Assembly: GCA_022511345.1 (NCBI GenBank)
Contig: JAFLRR010000005.1
Location: 62,001 to 126,000, forward strand
Source of the DNA: Alistipes sp.
Lineage (GTDB): Bacteria; Bacteroidota; Bacteroidia; Bacteroidales; Rikenellaceae
DNA: 64,000 nucleotides
Reading direction: 5' to 3'
Part shown: positions 1 through 8,755 of the stretch, one piece after another
Position numbering within the stretch: the first letter of the stretch is position 1
Layout of the letters: every line of letters begins with the position of its first letter
Translations under genes and position numbers: made by a program
Notes under the pieces: generated by a model
Told to the model about the DNA's origin: nothing
What the model saw: the letters and a program-made list of their open reading frames with translations, nothing else
The model's database searches: none

Positions 1-1
1 T

Positions 2-1405
2 TTCGAGGACGGCACCTATATACTCATTGCCGACCTTGCAGCCGCTACGCTGACCGTCACTCCCGTCACCTCGGTGGGCCTCATCGGAAGCGCCCTGTCG
101 ACCGGCTGGGATGCCCAGACCAACTTCACCTACAACGCGACTTCGGGCATATTCGAGCTGAAGGATGTCGAGCTGCAGGCCGGCGCCTACAAGCTGCGCT
201 TCAACGACAACTGGGATCTGCCTGGCGGATACAACCTCGGTGGCGATCCCTCGGATATGGTATACCAGGGCAGCGACATCACGGTGTCCAAGGACGATAT
301 CGGCCTCTATGACTTTGCCATCGACTTCTCGGGTCCCGAGAACAATACCGTGAAGAAGACTCTGACCGGCACCGTAGAGCCTCTTCCCGACCCGGCGGAG
401 AATGGCTACGGACTGGTAGGTACATGCACCGGCTGGGCCGACGGCGCCGATATAGCATTCACCGACAACGGCGACGGTTCGCACACTCTGCTGAACCAGC
501 AGCTCAATGCCGGCGAAGGCTTCAAGATTCGTTACCTGAACGACAACACCTGGAATCCCGAAGGCAACTTCGGTCTGGCATCGTCGGGCACCATCGAGAT
601 AGGCGTGCCTATTTCGGTGGTTGCTTCGAGCGGCAGCGGCGACATGTCGACATCGGTGTCTGGCGTTTTCGACCTCTACTTCTATCCCGCACGCGGCGTG
701 CTCTATGTCATGAATGCCGGCGAGACGCCTTCGAGCGTGTCCTACGGTCTGGTAGGCGATTGCACCGGCTGGGCCAATGGCTCGGACATTCCGTTCACTG
801 ACAACGGCGACGGCTCGTACACCATTCTGGGCCAGCAGCTCAACGCTGGCGAGGGTTTCAAGATTCGCTATCTGAATGATGGGAGCTGGAGTGCTGCCGG
901 CAACTTCGGTCTTGCGGCTGAAGGCACAATCGAGGTCGGCAAGGTAGCTTCGGTTGTAGGTGCCGAATACAGCCAGAACATCAAGCTCAACGAGTCGGGA
1001 ACCTTCGACATATATTTCTATCCGGCAAAGGGTCTGTTGTATGTGATGCCCGAAGGTCAGAAGCCCGACGCAGGAGTGCTCTACGGCCTGGTTGGCGATC
1101 ACAACGGCTGGGGCAGCAACGACGAACTGTTCGAGAGCTACAAGTCGGGATACTACGTAACGACCGGCGTTTCGCTTACCGAGGGTAAGGGCTTCAAGAT
1201 TCGCTACTACAACGACGGCAGCTGGACCAATGACGGCAACTTCGGCAACGCCGGAAGCGACTCGGTGACCGTAGGCGCTGCTACCCGTATCGAGAACAAC
1301 GGCGGCAACTTCAATGTTCCGGCTACGGGCGTTTACGACGTATACTTCAGCCCCGAGGCCAAGATTATGTATCTGATGAACACGGGCGACGTTCCCGCGA
1401 TATAA
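2..1405 (+). CDS. SusE/SusF-like outer-membrane starch-binding protein, 5'-truncated by the window edge
   Basis: The frame is open from base 2, so the start and any lipoprotein signal lie outside the window. The visible part holds tandem ~112-residue units, each beginning YGLVGxxxGW (nt 407, 743 and 1082), preceded by a related unit starting VGLIG near nt 71. Each unit carries a conserved GEGFKIRYLNDxSW-type stretch and ends with a YFxPxxxxLYVMN-type strand. This resembles the starch-binding domains of Bacteroides SusE/SusF, surface lipoproteins that hold glucan for SusC/SusD uptake. Position directly upstream of a SusG-like amylase fits. Whether it is the SusE or SusF counterpart cannot be decided; SusC/SusD would be expected upstream of the window. 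Confidence 0.8.
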   Translation, partial: FEDGTYILIADLAAATLTVTPVTSVGLIGSALSTGWDAQTNFTYNATSGIFELKDVELQAGAYKLRFNDNWDLPGGYNLGGDPSDMVYQGSDITVSKDDIGLYDFAIDFSGPENNTVKKTLTGTVEPLPDPAENGYGLVGTCTGWADGADIAFTDNGDGSHTLLNQQLNAGEGFKIRYLNDNTWNPEGNFGLASSGTIEIGVPISVVASSGSGDMSTSVSGVFDLYFYPARGVLYVMNAGETPSSVSYGLVGDCTGWANGSDIPFTDNGDGSYTILGQQLNAGEGFKIRYLNDGSWSAAGNFGLAAEGTIEVGKVASVVGAEYSQNIKLNESGTFDIYFYPAKGLLYVMPEGQKPDAGVLYGLVGDHNGWGSNDELFESYKSGYYVTTGVSLTEGKGFKIRYYNDGSWTNDGNFGNAGSDSVTVGAATRIENNGGNFNVPATGVYDVYFSPEAKIMYLMNTGDVPAI

Positions 1406-1419
1406 TCCTGTGCTGGGTT

Positions 1420-1483
1420 CCGGACTGCAAGGTCCGGGACTCAGCGCTGCATTCAGACCTGCGCACTTTGACCGGTGCGCAGG
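1420..1483 (+). other. Two inverted repeats between the SusE/F-like gene and susG
   Basis: In the 170-nt gap, CCGGAC/GTCCGG lies near 1424-1440 and a perfect 9-bp stem CCTGCGCAC/GTGCGCAGG at 1458-1466/1475-1483. Neither is followed by a T-run, so they do not look like full terminators. They could be processing or stability hairpins that set relative expression within the operon (inference). Confidence 0.4.
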
Positions 1484-1575
1484 CCGCAAATGAAAACCGA
1501 AGCAGCCCGGGCGCAAGCGATGGTTTTCGGAGAGATTGAAAGCGACGAATCGAAGAACAAAAACATATTGAAATT

Positions 1576-3879
1576 ATGAGATTTTCATTTCGTTTTCTGG
1601 TTATTGCAACCGCAGCGCTTCTGGCGGCGGCCTGCAGTAAAGACCCTGCCGGCGACCCCGAAACTCCGCCCTCTGGCGATAGCGTGCTGAAGGCCTCGCC
1701 CGCAGAGTTCGACTTCACGGCCGAAGGCGGCAGCCAGACCATAGTCATAGAGGCTTCGGCCCAGTGGAAAATATCGGGTGCTGAGTGGTGCTACGCTCTT
1801 GTGTCGGCGGGCGTAAAGGGCTCGACGACCACCAAAATATATGCCGAACCGTATAGTGGCAGCAGCGACCGCTCGGCCGTTCTGCATCTCACGTCGACCG
1901 GCATGGCCGATGTCGAGATTACGGTGCGCCAGGCCGGTCTGCAGGCCGACCCGACGGTAGTGGTGGCGCAGCCCGATGCGTGGGACGGCAAGCGCCGCGG
2001 CGAGACGGTCTACCAGTTGCTGGTCTATTCGTTCGCCGACAGTGACGGCGACGGCACGGGCGACTTCCGCGGCATAATCGACAAGATGGACTACATAGCC
2101 GACCTGGGCGCTGCGGCAATATGGCTCTCGCCGATTCATCCGTCGGACAGCTACCACGGCTACGACGTGACGGACTACATGGCCGTCAACCCCAAATTCG
2201 GCTCCGAGGCCGATTTCAAGGCTCTGGTCGACGAGGCGCATGCGCGCGGAATCAAGATATATCTCGACTATGTCATCAACCACACCGGCAAGGGACATCC
2301 GTGGTATATCGACGCATATTCCTCGACAGACAGCGAACACCGCGACTGGTACATGTTCTCGAACGACCCGGACAATGAGGTGCGCAGCGGCAAGTTCCCA
2401 ATGTTGGGCACCAATCCCTCGAGCATCAATGGCGCGTGGGTCGATGTTCCCGTCACGTCGGGAGCCGACGAGGCCGTGCGATACAAGTTCTCGCTCGACT
2501 GGTCGAATGCCTCGGCCCCGACAATCACCGTGACCGAAACCGACGAACCGGTCTCGGCGACCAATACCGACACCTCGGTTGAGCGCTACCTCTACTACGG
2601 CGACGGCGTCAACACACGCTTCCATGCCAAGGGCGACAACAAGTACGAGCTGGTGGTGGACTATCTCTCGTCGTGGGGATTCCTGATACGCACATCGGCT
2701 TCGTCATGGGAAAACAACACCAAGTGGGGCGCTCCGTCGAAGAGTGCGAAACTGACGCTCGGCGTGCCTTTTACGCTCAACAGCTCGACGGCGGCGGACA
2801 TACTCTTCTCGGACATGGAGACCTGGAAGGTCTACTCGGCCTGCTATACCGAGTGGATGCCCGACATCAACTACGGCGCAATCGCTTCATTCCGCGAGTC
2901 GGGACCCTACAAGGCCGTTGTGGAGTCGGTGAAGAAGTGGATAGACATGGGCATAGACGGCCTGCGTCTGGATATGGCCAAGCATATCTATGCCAACCCC
3001 GACAACAGCGACAACCCGACATTCTGGAGCGGCTTCTACGAGGATGTGAACGACTACTTCCTGTCGAGCGGACATACGGAGGATATCTATATGGTGGCCG
3101 AGGTCTACTCGGGCACCAGCCAGGTGCTTAACTATACCAACTGCAACCTCTCGTGCTTCAACTTCGACTTCTGGGGCTGGGACGGACAGAGCGGTCTGAG
3201 CTATGCCGTCAAGAACTCCCGCGGCCGCTACATAGCCTCCGACCTGCTGGATATGCAGAAGCGCCTCACCTCGCGCAACTCCGACTATCTGGATGCGACG
3301 ATTCTGGCCAATCACGACATGAACCGCACGGCCGAGGCCTTCTCGGGCAATGTCGACCGCTGCCGCATGGCCGGAGTAATACTGCAGACTCTGACGGGAC
3401 GTCCCTACATCTATTATGGCGAGGAGCTGGCATACCGGGGCACCAAGAACAACGGCGACGAGTTCGTGCGCGCTCCGATGGCCTGGGGCGACAGCTATAC
3501 AACCCGCTATGCCGACAAGAACTGGCCTTCGACCGCGACCGTTGCAGAGATGGAGGGCAACCCGGAGTCGATACTCAACGCCTACCGCACATTCTGCAAC
3601 CTGCGAAACATCTATCCCGCGCTGACCGAGAAGGGTTCGATGAGCGTATGCAGCGCCATCTACGAGGGGCAGGGTACCAAGCTCGATGCCATAGGTGCAT
3701 GGTATCGCGAGGCCGAGGGTCAGAGACTGCTGGTGCTTCACAATGTGGGTGCGTCGACTCTCTCGTTCGACATACCCGACGAGCCGGAGTCGGCCGTGGC
3801 GGTTATGGGCACCGTGAAGAGAGAGGGTTCGACAGTTACGATGCCTAAATATTCGAGTGTAGTGTTCAAATTAAAATAA
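1576..3879 (+). CDS. susG: SusG-like surface alpha-amylase lipoprotein (BACON + GH13 with inserted CBM58-like domain)
   Basis: Predicted endo-acting alpha-amylase on the outer surface. The signal peptide ends in a lipobox (AAAC) with Cys20, followed by SKD as in surface-exposed Bacteroidota lipoproteins. Residues ~37-120 form a BACON-type beta-sandwich. The GH13 barrel follows: region I DYVINH (to H236), nucleophile D466 (DGLRLDMAKH), acid/base E509 (AEVYSG), transition-state stabiliser D581 (NHDMNRT). Residues ~272-412 interrupt the barrel with a Trp/Tyr-rich domain in the place where B. thetaiotaomicron SusG carries CBM58. All catalytic residues are present. The GH53 gene follows after 7 nt, so both are probably cotranscribed with the upstream SusE/F-like gene. 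Substrate is probably starch or another alpha-glucan. Confidence 0.88.
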   Translation: MRFSFRFLVIATAALLAAACSKDPAGDPETPPSGDSVLKASPAEFDFTAEGGSQTIVIEASAQWKISGAEWCYALVSAGVKGSTTTKIYAEPYSGSSDRSAVLHLTSTGMADVEITVRQAGLQADPTVVVAQPDAWDGKRRGETVYQLLVYSFADSDGDGTGDFRGIIDKMDYIADLGAAAIWLSPIHPSDSYHGYDVTDYMAVNPKFGSEADFKALVDEAHARGIKIYLDYVINHTGKGHPWYIDAYSSTDSEHRDWYMFSNDPDNEVRSGKFPMLGTNPSSINGAWVDVPVTSGADEAVRYKFSLDWSNASAPTITVTETDEPVSATNTDTSVERYLYYGDGVNTRFHAKGDNKYELVVDYLSSWGFLIRTSASSWENNTKWGAPSKSAKLTLGVPFTLNSSTAADILFSDMETWKVYSACYTEWMPDINYGAIASFRESGPYKAVVESVKKWIDMGIDGLRLDMAKHIYANPDNSDNPTFWSGFYEDVNDYFLSSGHTEDIYMVAEVYSGTSQVLNYTNCNLSCFNFDFWGWDGQSGLSYAVKNSRGRYIASDLLDMQKRLTSRNSDYLDATILANHDMNRTAEAFSGNVDRCRMAGVILQTLTGRPYIYYGEELAYRGTKNNGDEFVRAPMAWGDSYTTRYADKNWPSTATVAEMEGNPESILNAYRTFCNLRNIYPALTEKGSMSVCSAIYEGQGTKLDAIGAWYREAEGQRLLVLHNVGASTLSFDIPDEPESAVAVMGTVKREGSTVTMPKYSSVVFKLK

Positions 3880-3886
3880 CTGAATC

Positions 3887-5173
3887 ATGATTAAACGATT
3901 GTTTGCCGTACTGCTGGCCGTTGCAGCGCTTTGCGCCTGCGGCAAGGAGGAGACTCCCGGAGGGGGCGGAGGCGAAGATGTCGGTGGCGGCGGTTCGGAG
4001 AATCAGCCCGGTGGAGATGAGGTCGTGACGCCTCCCGAATACTTCTCGACAGATTTTATGAAGGGTGCGACCATGTGCTTTGCGCAGTATATGGCCGATG
4101 CAGGCCTCAAGTATCGCGAGAACGGAGCCGAGAAGGACCCTTATGCGTCGATGAAGGCTCACGGAGCCAACATAGTGCGCCTGCAGCTCAACTTCGAGGA
4201 TTTTAAGACCTATAACGGCGCAACCATAGACTGGGCGTCGTGGCGGCGCGTGCTGGCCGATGCCAAGAAGGCCTATGCCAATGGCCTGGATGTGCTGCTT
4301 ACGCTCAAGCCCGATGCCGACGACTACTCCAAGCAGACCACCGACCACAATCTGGTTCCTGCGGCGTGGAAGTCGCTCACTGCGGAGTCCAAGTTGGGCG
4401 ATGCGCTCTACGACTGGGTCTACAAGGTGCTGTGCGACCTGGCTGCCGAGGGTATATACCCGCGCGTGGTGGCTGTCGGCAACGAGGTGTCGGTAGGATT
4501 CCTCCGTCCCGACGGCTCGGCTGCGGCTGATGCCGGACGCACCGGACGCCTGCTCAAACGCGGATTCGAGGCTGTCGACGCCTATGCCGCCAAGTACAAT
4601 CCCAACGTCAAGACTCTGTTGCATGTCGACAACCCGAGAAACATGCAGTGGTTCATATCGCAGGTTACGGCGGCCGGCTGCACGGGATTCGACATCGTGG
4701 GCTCGTCGTGGTATCCCGGTACCAACATAGGCCACACGATGGGCTCGGGCAGCTATGCCACATTCGGCGGCATATGCAGCGCACTGAAGACGCAGGGCTA
4801 CGACTTCATGATTCTGGAGACGGCCCACTCGTTCACGACCGGCACCGTCGACGGCAAATGGATGGGCGACAACTGCAACAACTCGTACAACTATCCCGAC
4901 TGGTCGGACGATGCGACCAACGCCGTGAACTATACGCCTGCAGCGCAGCGCAAATGGCTGGGCGAGCTGGCGGCAGAAATCAAGGCCGGCGGCGGAGCGG
5001 GCCTGGTGACGTGGGGCACCGAGTCGCTGCCGTCGACGGGCGTGTCAAAAACCGTCTACACCTATCCGGCTTCGTGGGCGGCAGGTTCGACGTGGGAGAA
5101 TAACTCCTACTGGGACTTCACCGACTCGAACAACCTGCACGAAGGCATAGACTGGATGCAGGACGTGCAGTAG
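3887..5173 (+). CDS. GH53 endo-beta-1,4-galactanase-like lipoprotein
   Basis: 428 residues with lipobox LCAC (Cys18) and following GKEE, consistent with surface export. A Gly-rich linker (~24-45) leads into a TIM-barrel of GH53 type: FMKGATMCFAQYM start, acid/base E200 in AVGNEVS, nucleophile E311 in ILETAHS, and SSWYPG between them. Known GH53 enzymes cleave beta-1,4-galactan or arabinogalactan I. It lies 7 nt after susG and before a terminator, so it is the last gene of the first Sus transcription unit. A galactanase inside a starch-type locus is unexpected; either the locus handles mixed plant glycans or this member has another specificity. Confidence 0.8.
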   Translation: MIKRLFAVLLAVAALCACGKEETPGGGGGEDVGGGGSENQPGGDEVVTPPEYFSTDFMKGATMCFAQYMADAGLKYRENGAEKDPYASMKAHGANIVRLQLNFEDFKTYNGATIDWASWRRVLADAKKAYANGLDVLLTLKPDADDYSKQTTDHNLVPAAWKSLTAESKLGDALYDWVYKVLCDLAAEGIYPRVVAVGNEVSVGFLRPDGSAAADAGRTGRLLKRGFEAVDAYAAKYNPNVKTLLHVDNPRNMQWFISQVTAAGCTGFDIVGSSWYPGTNIGHTMGSGSYATFGGICSALKTQGYDFMILETAHSFTTGTVDGKWMGDNCNNSYNYPDWSDDATNAVNYTPAAQRKWLGELAAEIKAGGGAGLVTWGTESLPSTGVSKTVYTYPASWAAGSTWENNSYWDFTDSNNLHEGIDWMQDVQ

Positions 5174-5193
5174 GCCGATTTTGATGCGATGCC

Positions 5194-5237
5194 AAAATTC
5201 CGCCCGCTCAATCTTTTGTATATCGGGCGGAATTTTT
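5194..5237 (+). terminator. Rho-independent terminator after the GH53 gene
   Basis: Inverted repeat AAAATTCCGCCCG (5194-5206) / CGGGCGGAATTTTT (5224-5237) ends in a T-run. Its right arm touches the promoter of the next gene. Confidence 0.75.
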
Positions 5238-5244
5238 ATATTTG
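5237..5244 (+). promoter_or_regulatory. Bacteroidota -7 box for the second GH13 transcription unit
   Basis: TATATTTG matches TAnnTTTG and sits 31 nt before the ATG at 5276. It begins where the terminator hairpin ends, so the preceding operon stops and the next starts in one compact segment. Confidence 0.65.
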
Positions 5245-5275
5245 TAACAATGAAAAACTTCTCTTTCATTACACT

Positions 5276-7399
5276 ATGAGAAAACTTGTTTTACTGCTGC
5301 TCGCCGTTACGGCAGCGGCAGGATGCCGCACGGCTCTCTTTGCCGACATACCCTTCGAAGGCAATGTCGCACCGTCATATCCTCTGCATGTTTCAGGCGA
5401 TACGCAACACTGCTGGCTCACGGACTGGTTTCCGCAGTTCGACGGGGCCGATTCGCTGACCGTGGGCGCCGGCCGCGGCATGACGATAACTGCGACGGAG
5501 GATGACATGAGCCGCTTCGATGTGAGCTTCGCCGACAGCGAGCCGCAGGTGGCTGCGATAGATGTGTGGCGCGACGGCGGGCATCTCTCTATCGTGGTGC
5601 TCAGGGGCAGCCGCGACGACAGCGCACTGATGTATACCGCAGGCGCCGGCAGGCGGAGCATATCGGTGTCGGCGACATTTCCCGTGCGCGACATCGTGGC
5701 CATGTGGCAGAACTGCCGCCTGCCCGAATCGAGCATCATTAGGACCGAGAGCGGATTCGAGGTTGAAGTGCCTGCCGATGCCGACTCCGAGGAGCGTTCG
5801 TTCATCAGAGTGTTCGCCTCGTCCGACAAGGGCCTTGCCAACGATATACTTGTGCCGCTGGCATATGGCCGTGCGGTGGTTTCGTCCGACAGGCTCAACC
5901 GCCACGATACGCAGGCGCAGGTGCTCTACTCGCTCATGATAGACCGTTTTAATAACGGAAACCCCGACAACGACCGCAAGCTCGACCGGGAGGATGTGCT
6001 GCCCAAGGTCGACTACTACGGCGGCGACATAAAGGGTGTAACGGATAAGATACGCGACGGATTTTTCAACCGGTTAGGCGTGACTACGGTGTGGATTTCG
6101 CCAATAACGCAGAACCCTTACGATGCGTGGGGGCAGAATGAGGACCCGGCAACGAAGTTCTCGGGCTATCACGGCTACTGGCCGATATATACCACCCGCA
6201 TAGACGAACGCTTCGGAACGGATGCCGAGCTGCGCGAGCTTCTCTCGACGGCTCATGAGCACGGGCTGAACGTCATCCTGGACTATGTAGCCAATCACTT
6301 GCATATCAATTCGCCCGTGCTGCAGTCGCATCCCGACTGGACCACGCCGATGTACCTGCCAGACGGTCGTCGCAACCTGGAGCTGTGGGACGAGGAACGT
6401 CTGACCACCTGGTTCGATGTTCATATCCCGACCCTGGACCTCGAGCGCGAGGAGATTTGCGATCCGATGACCGATTCGGCACTCTACTGGATTGCGAACT
6501 ACGACTTCGACGGATTCCGCCACGATGCCTGCAAACATATCCCCGAGAACTACTGGCGTATGCTGTGCAGCAAGATGAAGCGGCGCTTCCCCGACCGCAA
6601 GCTGTGGCAGATAGGCGAGACATACGGTTCGCCCGAACTTATCGGTTCGTATGTGAAGAGCGGAATGATCGACGCGCAGTTCGATTTCAACTTCTACCAT
6701 ACGGCTATCGACGTGCTGTCGCAGAATGACTCGATAACCAAGATTGCAGCAGTAGTGGCCGAGTCGGCCGCAGCCTACGGTTCGCACCACACGATGGGCA
6801 ACATCACCGGCAACCACGACAAGCCGCGCTTCATATCGGTCGCAGGCGGAGCCGTGGACCCTGCAGAAGATACCAAGGCTGCGGGTTGGAAGCGCGAGAT
6901 AGGCGTGGGCGATCCGGTTGGCTATGACAAGCTGGCACTGCTCGAGGCGCTAATCTGCACCATTCCCGGAGTGCCCTGCATATATCAAGGCGACGAATAC
7001 GGAGTGCCTGGCGCCAACGACCCCGACAACCGGCGCATGATGGCATTCGACGGCTATGAGCCCCGCCAGCAGGAGCACTTGGACACCGTGCGGCACCTGG
7101 TGAGTCTGCGCCGCAGACTGCTGCCGCTGATTTACGGCGACTTGGCGACGCTTGCACTGAATCGCGACATGTGGGTGTTCGCCCGCATATATATGGGCGA
7201 GTATGTAATCGTGGCCGTTAACAACTCGCCGGAGCCGGCAGCTGTTGACGTGATGCTGCCCGAAGGTTTCGCCGTCCCTGAGGCTCTGCGTCCGAATTTC
7301 GGAGCATCGGCCGGGCTGAATGACGACGGTATGCTGAGAGTGGCTCTGGCCGGCAATTCGTTCGACATAATCGAAGTGGACGCAAAAAATAAAAAATAG
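5276..7399 (+). CDS. GH13 alpha-amylase-family lipoprotein
   Basis: Start at ATG 5276 is preferred because it gives a clean lipoprotein signal (MRKLVLLLLAVTAAAGC, Cys17); in-frame codons upstream overlap the terminator/promoter. The mature protein has an N-terminal beta-rich region (~20-215) of no clear family, then a GH13 barrel: VLYSLMIDRF, DYVANH (region I), nucleophile D417 (DGFRHDACKH), acid/base E448 (IGETYG), D515 (GNHDKPRF), and a C-terminal beta domain. At 707 residues it is longer than a minimal amylase. It heads a four-gene unit of GH13 enzymes. Probably hydrolyses malto-oligosaccharides; exact specificity and membrane face are unknown. Confidence 0.8.
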   Translation: MRKLVLLLLAVTAAAGCRTALFADIPFEGNVAPSYPLHVSGDTQHCWLTDWFPQFDGADSLTVGAGRGMTITATEDDMSRFDVSFADSEPQVAAIDVWRDGGHLSIVVLRGSRDDSALMYTAGAGRRSISVSATFPVRDIVAMWQNCRLPESSIIRTESGFEVEVPADADSEERSFIRVFASSDKGLANDILVPLAYGRAVVSSDRLNRHDTQAQVLYSLMIDRFNNGNPDNDRKLDREDVLPKVDYYGGDIKGVTDKIRDGFFNRLGVTTVWISPITQNPYDAWGQNEDPATKFSGYHGYWPIYTTRIDERFGTDAELRELLSTAHEHGLNVILDYVANHLHINSPVLQSHPDWTTPMYLPDGRRNLELWDEERLTTWFDVHIPTLDLEREEICDPMTDSALYWIANYDFDGFRHDACKHIPENYWRMLCSKMKRRFPDRKLWQIGETYGSPELIGSYVKSGMIDAQFDFNFYHTAIDVLSQNDSITKIAAVVAESAAAYGSHHTMGNITGNHDKPRFISVAGGAVDPAEDTKAAGWKREIGVGDPVGYDKLALLEALICTIPGVPCIYQGDEYGVPGANDPDNRRMMAFDGYEPRQQEHLDTVRHLVSLRRRLLPLIYGDLATLALNRDMWVFARIYMGEYVIVAVNNSPEPAAVDVMLPEGFAVPEALRPNFGASAGLNDDGMLRVALAGNSFDIIEVDAKNKK

Positions 7400-7407
7400 T
7401 GAAGAAT

Positions 7408-8751
7408 ATGAGAAAAATCCTCTTTTCGCTCCTGAGCATAGTGCTGCTCTGGAGCTGCGGCAGACCCGCAGCCGAGTCTGCGCACCCCGACTGGACCTAC
7501 AACACGGTGGTCTATGAGATGAATGTCCGACAGCTGACGCCCGAGAGCTCGTTTGCCGCTGCGACGGATTATCTGCCCGCGCTGAAGCAGATGGGTGTAG
7601 ACATAGTGTGGGTCATGCCCATCTATCCGATAGGCGTCAAGGAGCGCAAAGGTACGCTCGGCTCCTATTATGCCATCTCGGACTATTGTGCAGTAAATCC
7701 CGAGTTCGGCTCGATGGATGACTTCGACGCCTTCCTCGCCAAGGCTCATGAACTGGGTCTGCGCGTGGTGCTCGACTGGGTTGCCAACCACACCTCGCCC
7801 GATGCATGGTGGATAGATGAGAAACCGGCGGATTGGTATGTGCGCGACTCGCTGGGAAACACCGTTATACAGTACGACTGGACGGATATTGCAAAACTCA
7901 ACTATGACAACGCCGACATGCGCCGCGCCATGACGGAGGCCATGCTCTTCTGGGTCAACAAGGGCGTCGATGGATTCCGCTGCGACATGGCGGGCGAGGT
8001 GCCCGTGGATTTCTGGCGCACGGCATTTGCCGAACTGCGCGAGGTGAATCCCGAGCTCTACCTGCTGGCCGAAGGCGAGAAGCCCGAGCTGCATGTCGAG
8101 GCATTCGATGCCTCGTATGCATGGGAGCTGCACCACATACTGAACGACATAGCGCAGGGCGTCAAGGGCGTGGCCGAACTGAAGGAGTATATATCCCGCG
8201 ATGCCGAGCAGACGCCGCATGAGGCATTTCGCCTGATGTTCACCTCGAACCACGACGAAAACTCGTGGGCCGGAACGGAGTTTACACGCATGGGCGACGC
8301 TGCCAAGACGCTGGCCGTGCTGACATTCGTGCTGCCCAACGGACAGCCGCTCATCTACACCGGTCAGGAGTTCGGTTACGACCACTCGTTCGAGTTCTTC
8401 GAGAAGGATCCCATGCCGTCGCTCGAGGCCAACGATTTCACGACTTTCTACACCGACCTCTGCCGCATGCGTCATGAGAATCCGGCGCTGGCTTCGGGCG
8501 AGAGGGGCGGACGTATAGAGTATGTAGAGGGCGTGCCCGAGAATGTGCTGGCATTCACGCGCCAGACTGACGGCAACAAGGTGTTGTGCCTGTTCAACCT
8601 ATCGGCCGAGCCGGTGACGATTGTCGTGCCCGAGGCGTTGGCCGGAACTTACAAGCGCATAGATGTCGCCGACAGTGCGGAGTGCACCTTAGATGCCGGC
8701 GGGCAGATCGAGTTGGCTGCGTGGGATTATGCCGTAATGAACCAAATCTAA
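7408..8751 (+). CDS. GH13 alpha-glucan hydrolase, lipoprotein paralogue
   Basis: ATG 7408 is chosen over an upstream GTG overlapping the previous stop because it starts the signal MRKILFSLLSIVLLWSC (Cys17). 447 residues. Compact GH13 barrel: YEMNVRQLTPE, DWVANHTS, nucleophile D193 (DGFRCDMAGE), acid/base E222 (LLAEGEK), D283 (SNHDENSW), and a short C-terminal beta domain. The following gene encodes a close paralogue lacking the signal sequence, so the pair looks like a tandem duplication. Envelope location is inferred from the lipobox. Likely acts on short maltodextrins. Confidence 0.82.
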   Translation: MRKILFSLLSIVLLWSCGRPAAESAHPDWTYNTVVYEMNVRQLTPESSFAAATDYLPALKQMGVDIVWVMPIYPIGVKERKGTLGSYYAISDYCAVNPEFGSMDDFDAFLAKAHELGLRVVLDWVANHTSPDAWWIDEKPADWYVRDSLGNTVIQYDWTDIAKLNYDNADMRRAMTEAMLFWVNKGVDGFRCDMAGEVPVDFWRTAFAELREVNPELYLLAEGEKPELHVEAFDASYAWELHHILNDIAQGVKGVAELKEYISRDAEQTPHEAFRLMFTSNHDENSWAGTEFTRMGDAAKTLAVLTFVLPNGQPLIYTGQEFGYDHSFEFFEKDPMPSLEANDFTTFYTDLCRMRHENPALASGERGGRIEYVEGVPENVLAFTRQTDGNKVLCLFNLSAEPVTIVVPEALAGTYKRIDVADSAECTLDAGGQIELAAWDYAVMNQI

Positions 8752-8755
8752 GACG

